Both the position numbers and the translations under genes were made by a program. This document shows positions 58,401 through 64,000 of a DNA stretch of 64,000 bases, in pieces; positions within the stretch are counted from its first letter, which is position 1, and the number at the start of each line of letters is the position of its first letter. The notes under the pieces are model-generated. The model was not told the origin of the DNA. It was given only the letters and a program-made list of their open reading frames with translations, and ran no database searches. The DNA is taken from contig NC_035177.2 in NCBI RefSeq assembly GCF_001659605.2, positions 4,650,611 to 4,714,610 on the forward strand, written 5' to 3'. This DNA is from Manihot esculenta (lineage: Eukaryota; Streptophyta; Magnoliopsida; Malpighiales; Euphorbiaceae).

Positions 58401-60486
58401 AGGTTACTACAGGAGGTTCGTTCAGGACTTCTCGAAAATAGCAGCTCCTCTGACCAGACTAACCAGGAAGAATCAGAAATTTCTGTGGACCGACCAGTGC
58501 GAAGAGAGTTTTGAAGAGCTTAAGAAGAGGTTGACTTCAGCACCAGTTTTAGCTCTGCCATCTAGTGATGAGGACTTTACGGTCTTTTGTGATGCATCCC
58601 GTGTGGGACTGGGTTGTGTACTAATGCAGAAGGAGAGGGTGATCGCTTATGCTTCTAGGCAGCTGAAGAAGCACGAGTTGAATTACCCCACACATGACCT
58701 GGAGATGGCAGCAGTAATCTTTGCACTCAAGATGTGGAGGCACTACCTCTACGGGGTAAAATGTGAGATCTTCACAGATCATAAAAGCCTGCAGTACATC
58801 CTGAGTCAAAGAGATCTGAATTTGAGACAGAGGAGATGGGTGGAGCTGCTGAGTGACTATGATTGCAAGATTCAGTACCATCCGGGTAAGGCGAATGTTG
58901 TGGCAGACGCCTTAAGCCGGAAATCACTCGGTAGTTTATCCCACATATCGGCAGAGAGGAGGCCAGTGGTGAAGGAGTTCTACAAGCTTATTGAGGAAGG
59001 TCTACAGATGGAGTTGTCTGGTACAGGTGCCTTGGTGGCCCAGATGAGAGTAGCACCCGTGTTTCTGGAGCAGGTGGCTCAGAAACAGCATGAGGACCCG
59101 GAATTAGTGAAGATTGCCAGGACTGTTCAGTCAGGCAATGATAGTGAGTTCAGATTCGACAGCAAGGGGATCCTCCGCTATGGGAGCAGACTATGTGTAC
59201 CAGATGACATAGGGCTAAAAGGAGACATTATGAGGGAGGCTCATAATGCAAGATACAGCATTCACCCCGGAGCCACCAAGATGTATCAAGATCTAAAGAA
59301 GGTTTATTGGTGGCCAGCTATGAAGAAAGAAGTGGCACAGTTCGTGTCAGCCTGCGAAGTGTGTCAGAGGGTGAAGCTGGAACATTAGAAGCTGGCTGGA
59401 ATGCTTAACCCGCTACCTATTCCAGAATGGAAATGGGAAAATATAGCTATGGACTTCGTAGTGGGGTTACCGGCGGCGTCCAACAGAGTGGACTCCATAT
59501 GGGTGATTGTGGACAGACTCACCAAATCTGCTCACTTCATTCCTGTCAGGAGTGGCTACTCTGTGGACAAGTTGGCGCAGGTATATGTGGATGAGATCGT
59601 CAGGCTGCATGGGGTTCCTGTTTCGATAGTGTCTGATAGAAGGCCCCAGTTCACCTCCAGGTTTTGGCGGAGTCTGCAGAATGCCATGGGTACTAGGTTG
59701 GATTTCAGTACTGCCTTCCACCCCCAGACTGATGGACAGTCAGAAAGGACCATCCAGACTATCGAGGATATGCTCAGAATGTGTGTGCTGGACTTTGGAG
59801 GTTCTTGGAGGTAGCATCTACCTTTGGTGGAGTTTGCCTACAACAACAGCCATCATGCTAGCATCGGGATGGCTCCATATGAAGCTTTGTACGGAAGGAA
59901 GTGCAGATCACCTGTTTGCTGGGAGGAAGTTGGAGAAAAGGCCTTGGCAGGGCCTGAGTTAGTAGAGATCACCAGCAGGGTGGTACCCATAATCAGAGAG
60001 AGAATCAAGACTGCTGCCAGCAGACAGAAGAGCTATGCAGACGTCCGCAGAAGACAGTTAGAGTTTCAGGAGGGGGATCTGGTATTGCTCAAGGTGTCTC
60101 CAATGAAAGGAGTGGTTCGCTTTGGGAAGAAAGGTAAACTAGCCCCACGATACATCGGACCCTTTGAAATCTTGCAAAAGATTGGGAATGTGTCGTACAA
60201 GCTGGATTTACCTGCTTCAATGGAAAGAATCCATCCGGTTTTCCATGTTTCAATGTTGAGGAAGTTTGTGTCAGATCCGAGCAAGGTTCTTAGTGAGCCT
60301 GATGTGGAGGTCCAAGAGGATCTCACCTATGTTGAACAGCCAGTTCGGATCATAGACACCCAGATCAGAAAGTTAAGGAACAAGGAAATCCCGATGGTGA
60401 AAGTCCTGTGGAACCACCACAATTTGGAGGAATGCACTTGGGAGACACGGGAGTCTATGCTCCAACAGTACCCTCATCTCTTTTAA
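55490..60486 (+). pseudogene. gag-pol: Element I gag-pol, one frameshift and five stops
   Basis: Starts MRGTRRSARLTG at 55490. Gag has the Pro/Tyr-rich linker and retrotransposon Gag domain, but a 17-bp tandem duplication (56187-56203 and 56204-56220) shifts the frame. The second frame (from 56209) carries the rest of Gag, a zinc knuckle (CFRCGQEGHIARKC near 56849), and protease with DPSASHSF instead of the DPGASHSF of C and E. Stops lie at 57226-57228 (Trp codon), 57367-57369 (Trp), 57727-57729, 59386-59388 (Gln) and 59812-59814 (Gln). The frame is otherwise unbroken through RT (FIDDILVYS near 58147), RNase H, integrase and the chromodomain-like end at 60486. It cannot make a full protein. 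Confidence 0.9.
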
Positions 60487-60583
60487 GGTTAGATCTCTAT
60501 GTGTTTATGTGCTATGTATGTATGTTATGTTTTATGCCTTGCTATGTGTGCTAGTTGAGGTACATTCGGGGACGAATGTTCTT

Positions 60584-60596
60584 AAGGGGGGGAGAA
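60584..60596 (+). promoter_or_regulatory. Element I polypurine tract
   Basis: AAGGGGGGGAGAA followed by the LTR start TGTAATACCC at 60597. Just upstream lies the ACATTCGGGGACGAATGTTC palindrome near 60562-60581, which also precedes the purine tract in C and E. Confidence 0.85.
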
Positions 60597-62892
60597 TGTA
60601 ATACCCGGCTAGACTCCGGTATCGGAATTCCTACCGTCCGGTGGAATCTCGGATGTTGGAAGCCTCTAGTAGGGTAGAAACATGTTTTCATGAAATGTTT
60701 TAATTGTTTTTAATGATTTTAAGTAAAGAGGAAATGAGTTTTTGCATGTAAAGTCTTTGGAGGAAAACCCAGGTTCGGCCGCCGAAAGTCAAGTTCGGCC
60801 GCCGAACATGCATGCGTTTTGGAGGCACGTTAGGCCCCCGAAAGCATGAGTGAGGGAAGTCCAGGTTCGGCCGCCGAACATGGCATGCATGCGGAGGCAC
60901 TTTCGGCCCCCGAACGTGGCCTGGCCAGCCACCTATAAAAGGGTCACTTAGCCGAAATGGGCAAGCTTTCTCCCATTTTCGGCCATAGCTCGCTTCCGAC
61001 CTCCCTCTCCCCAAATCTTGTGTTCTTTCTCCAAATCTCCTCCATTTTTCTTGAGTTTTCACCTCTCATTGCAAGTTTTGAGCATTTAAGACAAGTTTTG
61101 GAGCTTTGGGAACTCAGGAGCTCATTTGCTTGGATCTCCGAGTTTAGGTCGTCTCACTCTCTATCATCAAGAGGTAAGAGCCGATCTTAAGCTCATTGTA
61201 TGTTTTAAGTAAGTTTTAAGTTGTTTTATGGGGTAGAATGGCATGTTTAGGGTTGTATGAGTTTTTGAGCAAATGTTATGTTTTTTAGCAATGTGGCATG
61301 TTTGAAGTGTTGTAGTTGGGGTATTTGATAGTTTGAGACCCCTAGGTGGGATGTATGATGTGTATGCATGTTTTAGAACAAGTTCATGCATGATTTGAGG
61401 TTTTGGGAGGCAAGAGGTTCACTTGAGCCAAGTTTCTGCCCATTTGGGAGAAACCAGGTTCGGCAGCCGAAGGAACTTTCGGCCGCCGAACCCCCTTGTG
61501 GAGGCAGCATTCGGCTGCCGAAGCTTGCCCCCGAAAAGAGACTTTCGTCTCTGTCTGAGACTTTCGGCCGCCGAAGGTGCCGCCGAACATGCATGAGTTT
61601 CGCCTCTGTCTGGGAGTTTCGGTCGCCGAAGGTGCCGCCGAACCTGCCTGACTTTCGGCTCTGGAGGGACTTTCGGCCGCCGAACCTACCGCCGAAAGTG
61701 CCCTGTCCAGCCATTTCTTGCATGTTTTATGTAGTTGTTTTATGATGTTTTAGGGGGTTTTTGGGGAGTATATTAGAGTTATGTTTATGTATGTTTGGTC
61801 CCTCATTGGAGTCCACCTGTGTAGGTTCGGACTCGAGGAACCGAGGACCCCAGCAGTGAGCCAGCTGCTACAGAGTTTGTCAGAGCTAGCCAGAGGTGAG
61901 TGGAATAAACCTTAAGTTTTAAAATAAATGAAATATGAATTTTGAGCATGATCCATGCATCATGAATGCCATGAGATATAGTAGGTTATTTGCATTAGTA
62001 TTCACGAATATGTTGCATTGCATTTATGATGTTGATGTGGATTGGTTATTGGATGATCCTTTAGTCCTCATATGGTATGATGATGTTACGGCATGATATG
62101 GTATGGAAGTCCAGGTTGTACCCATTCTACGTCCCTGGCACGATGTAAGAGAAAGTCCAGGTTGTACCCATTCTACGTCCCTGGCACATTGGAATGTTAT
62201 GATATGTTATGTTAAGAGAAAGACCGGTTGTACCCATTCTACGTCCCGGCACTTTGGAATGGAGAGGACTATAGGTGACAATACCATCCGAGATGTGATT
62301 TGTTGTGATGTGTTGCATTTCATGAAAGCATGAAATTTTAATATATGATTTCACTATTCTGCTCACTGGGCTTTGTAGCTCACCCCTCTCCCCTAACCCC
62401 AGATGTGCAGGTACAGGGTAGACCAGGAGGTTAGCCAGAGTTTTGAAGTATGTTTTTTTGTAATAGTTAGATTGTGGACATGACAATTGTACTATGATGT
62501 AATGTAAGAGATTATAGTATATTATGTAATGAGGTATATTGAGGTTATAGATGTGCTTGACCCTATGAGTATTGTAATCCCTTGTTGATGCATGATCTTA
62601 GAAATTGATGATGCAGATGTTAGCCAACTCAACACATGTATATCGCCCATTGGGGCATTGATGAGATCCCACAGAGGGGTCAAGTTTATGATTATGCTTT
62701 AGTGCATGCTCAGGTTGAGTTTGGTGTATGAGAAATGAATGAAAGAAAAGTTTAAATTTTTATGCATGTTGTTGATCATGTATGGGATTATACAGGTTTA
62801 TAGGTTATATGTCAGGCTTGCTATGGGTCCCGGCGGCCTTAAGCCGATCTGGATCCTAGCGCCGGTAGCGGTCCGATTTTCGGGTCGTTACA
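60597..62892 (+). repeat. Element I 3' LTR
   Basis: 2296 bp, same ends as the 5' LTR. It lacks one 20-bp palindrome unit near 60880 and shows scattered single-base differences, mostly transitions (for example near 60656, 60963, 61557 and 61687). TATA box at 60934-60940, hairpin units near 62108-62253. Confidence 0.92.
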
Positions 62893-62897
62893 CCAGC

Positions 62898-63892
62898 AGT
62901 GAGCTAGCTGCTACCGAGTTTGTCAGAGCTAGCCAGAGGTGAGTGGAATAAACCTTAAGTTTTAAAATAAATGAAATATGAATTTTGAGCATGATCCATG
63001 CATCATGAATGCCATGAGATATAATAGGTTGTTTGCATTAGTATTCACGAATATGTTACATTGCATTTATGATGTTGATGTGGATTGGTTATTGGATGAC
63101 CCTTTAGTCCTCATATGATATGATGATGCTACGGCATGAGATATGGTATGGAAGTCCAGGTTGTACCCATTCTACGTCCCTGGCACATTGGTATGTATGA
63201 TATGTTATGTTAAGAGAAAGACCGGTTGTACCCATTCTACGTCCCGGCACAGTTGGACTATGTAGAGGACTATTGGTGACATTACCATCCGAGATGTGAT
63301 TTGTTGTGATGTGTTGCATTTCATGAAAGCATGATATTTTAATATATGATTTCACTATTCTGCTCACTGGGCTTTGTAGCTCACCCCTCTCCCCTAACCC
63401 CAGATGTGCAGGTACAGGGTAGACCAGGAGGTTAGCCAGAGTTTTGAAGTATGTCTATGTAATAGTTAGATTGTGGACATGACAATTGTACTATGATGTA
63501 ATGTAAGAGATTTCAGTATGTTATGTAATGAGGTATATTGAGGTTATAGACGTGCTTGACCCTATGATTATTGTAATCCCCTGTTGATGCATGATCTTAG
63601 ATATTTGATGACACAGATGTTAGCCAACTCAACGCATGTATATCGCCCATTGGGGCATTGATGAGATCTCACAGAGGGGTCAAGTTTATGATTATGTTTT
63701 AGTGCATGCACAGGTTGAGTTTGATGTATGAGAAATGAATGAAAGAAAAGTTTAAATTTATATGCATGTTGTTGATCATGTATGGGATTATACAGGTTTA
63801 CAGGTTATATGTCAGGCTTGCTACGGGTCCCGGCGGCCTTAAGCCGATCTGGATCCTAGCGCCGGTAACGGTCCGATTTTCGGGTCGTTACA
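62898..63892 (+). repeat. H solo LTR, right piece
   Basis: Continues the H LTR after the CCAGC duplication. It contains AGAG/GTGAGTGG (donor-like, near 62937), one CCAGG/CCTGG and one CCGG/CCGG hairpin unit (63155-63250), and the LTR end CGTTACA at 63886-63892. It has one hairpin unit fewer than the LTRs of I. Confidence 0.88.
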
Positions 63893-63897
63893 ATAAC

Positions 63898-64000
63898 AAT
63901 AATTAAATATACAATGCATCATATTTGTTAATCTAATATAAAACAACCTATTCAAATGTATATAGAATTTGTGATGCATGAGCATGCTTAAAAAATTTAA
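63898..64000 (-). repeat. J: decayed gypsy LTR, right piece, runs out of the window
   Basis: AATACAATGCATCATATTTG, then ACAACCTATT and GATGCATGAGCATGC, match the segment after the hairpin array in the minus-strand LTRs (for example 9186-9270). It continues the piece that ends at 51699. Confidence 0.6.

Larger units (their letters stand above)
52904..62892 (+). mobile_element. Element I: full Ty3/gypsy chromovirus inserted in H
   Basis: 9989 bp with LTRs 52904-55219 (2316 bp) and 60597-62892 (2296 bp), and TSD CCAGC at 52899-52903 and 62893-62897. By eye the LTRs differ at about 19 bases plus one 20-bp gap, so it is young but older than C. Gag-pol is broken by a 17-bp tandem duplication and five nonsense codons. 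Plus orientation. Confidence 0.94.
51700..63892 (+). mobile_element. H: gypsy solo LTR, split by element I
   Basis: Pieces 51700-52903 and 62898-63892 make a 2199-bp LTR from TGTAATACCC to GTCGTTACA. TSD ATAAC lies at 51695-51699 and 63893-63897. No internal region. Plus orientation, TATA box at 52038-52044. Sequence is close to the LTRs of I, so I inserted into a relative. The host sequence is the older LTR J. Confidence 0.92.

Overview
The window is plant nuclear DNA. It is AT-rich and intron-like between elements, and it is filled with LTR retrotransposons primed by initiator-Met tRNA (primer sites read TGGTATCAGAGC or its complement), plus hAT-type DNA transposons and MITEs. The element types fit a flowering plant, probably a dicot, but the sequence alone does not identify the species. 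I found no convincing host protein-coding gene. Element boundaries come from paired LTR ends and from 5-bp target-site duplications (TSDs) read on both sides.

Layout. Positions 1-2873 are AT-rich DNA with a possible minus-strand LTR end and nested MITE-like elements. From 2874 to 40455 lies one old, decayed Ty1/copia element (A), about 6.8 kb once its insertions are removed. It has been split twice. Split 1: a young copia element B (4891-19633, TSD TCTAT) sits in A's gag. B itself is split in its reverse transcriptase by a very young Ty3/gypsy chromovirus C (8301-18175, minus strand, TSD GCAAC). Split 2: a gypsy solo LTR D (22517-38535, TSD CAAAT) sits in A's reverse transcriptase. D is split by a full gypsy element E (23142-37099, TSD CGTGC), and E contains two further solo LTRs, F (29170-31385, TSD CTGCT) and G (34804-37034, TSD GTTCC). 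Nesting is therefore four deep (A > D > E > F or G).

From 40456 to 51530 lies AT-rich DNA holding an inverted-repeat element, MITEs, an ~834-bp tandem duplication, and a 4.8-kb hAT transposon (44229-49064) with a broken transposase. From about 51530 to the window end is a decayed gypsy LTR (J). It is split by a solo LTR H (51700-63892, TSD ATAAC), which is split by a full gypsy element I (52904-62892, TSD CCAGC).

The gypsy elements belong to one chromovirus lineage, probably the Tekay/Del group, with LTRs of 2.1-2.3 kb. These LTRs share an organisation I consider the most interesting part of the window. A short U3 carries clusters of a GC-rich 13-bp palindrome with a GCCGCC core upstream of a TATAAAA box. 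Downstream come a conserved AAGAGGTAAG splice-donor-like site, a second palindrome block, a second donor-like site (GTGAGTGG), and a small array of tandem hairpins whose stems change in a compensatory way. A conserved 3' splice-site-like sequence lies 8-10 nt before the gag start. C and I each carry a specific gag lesion despite very similar LTRs, so most copies look non-autonomous. Solo LTRs (D, F, G, H) show that recombination is removing internal regions.
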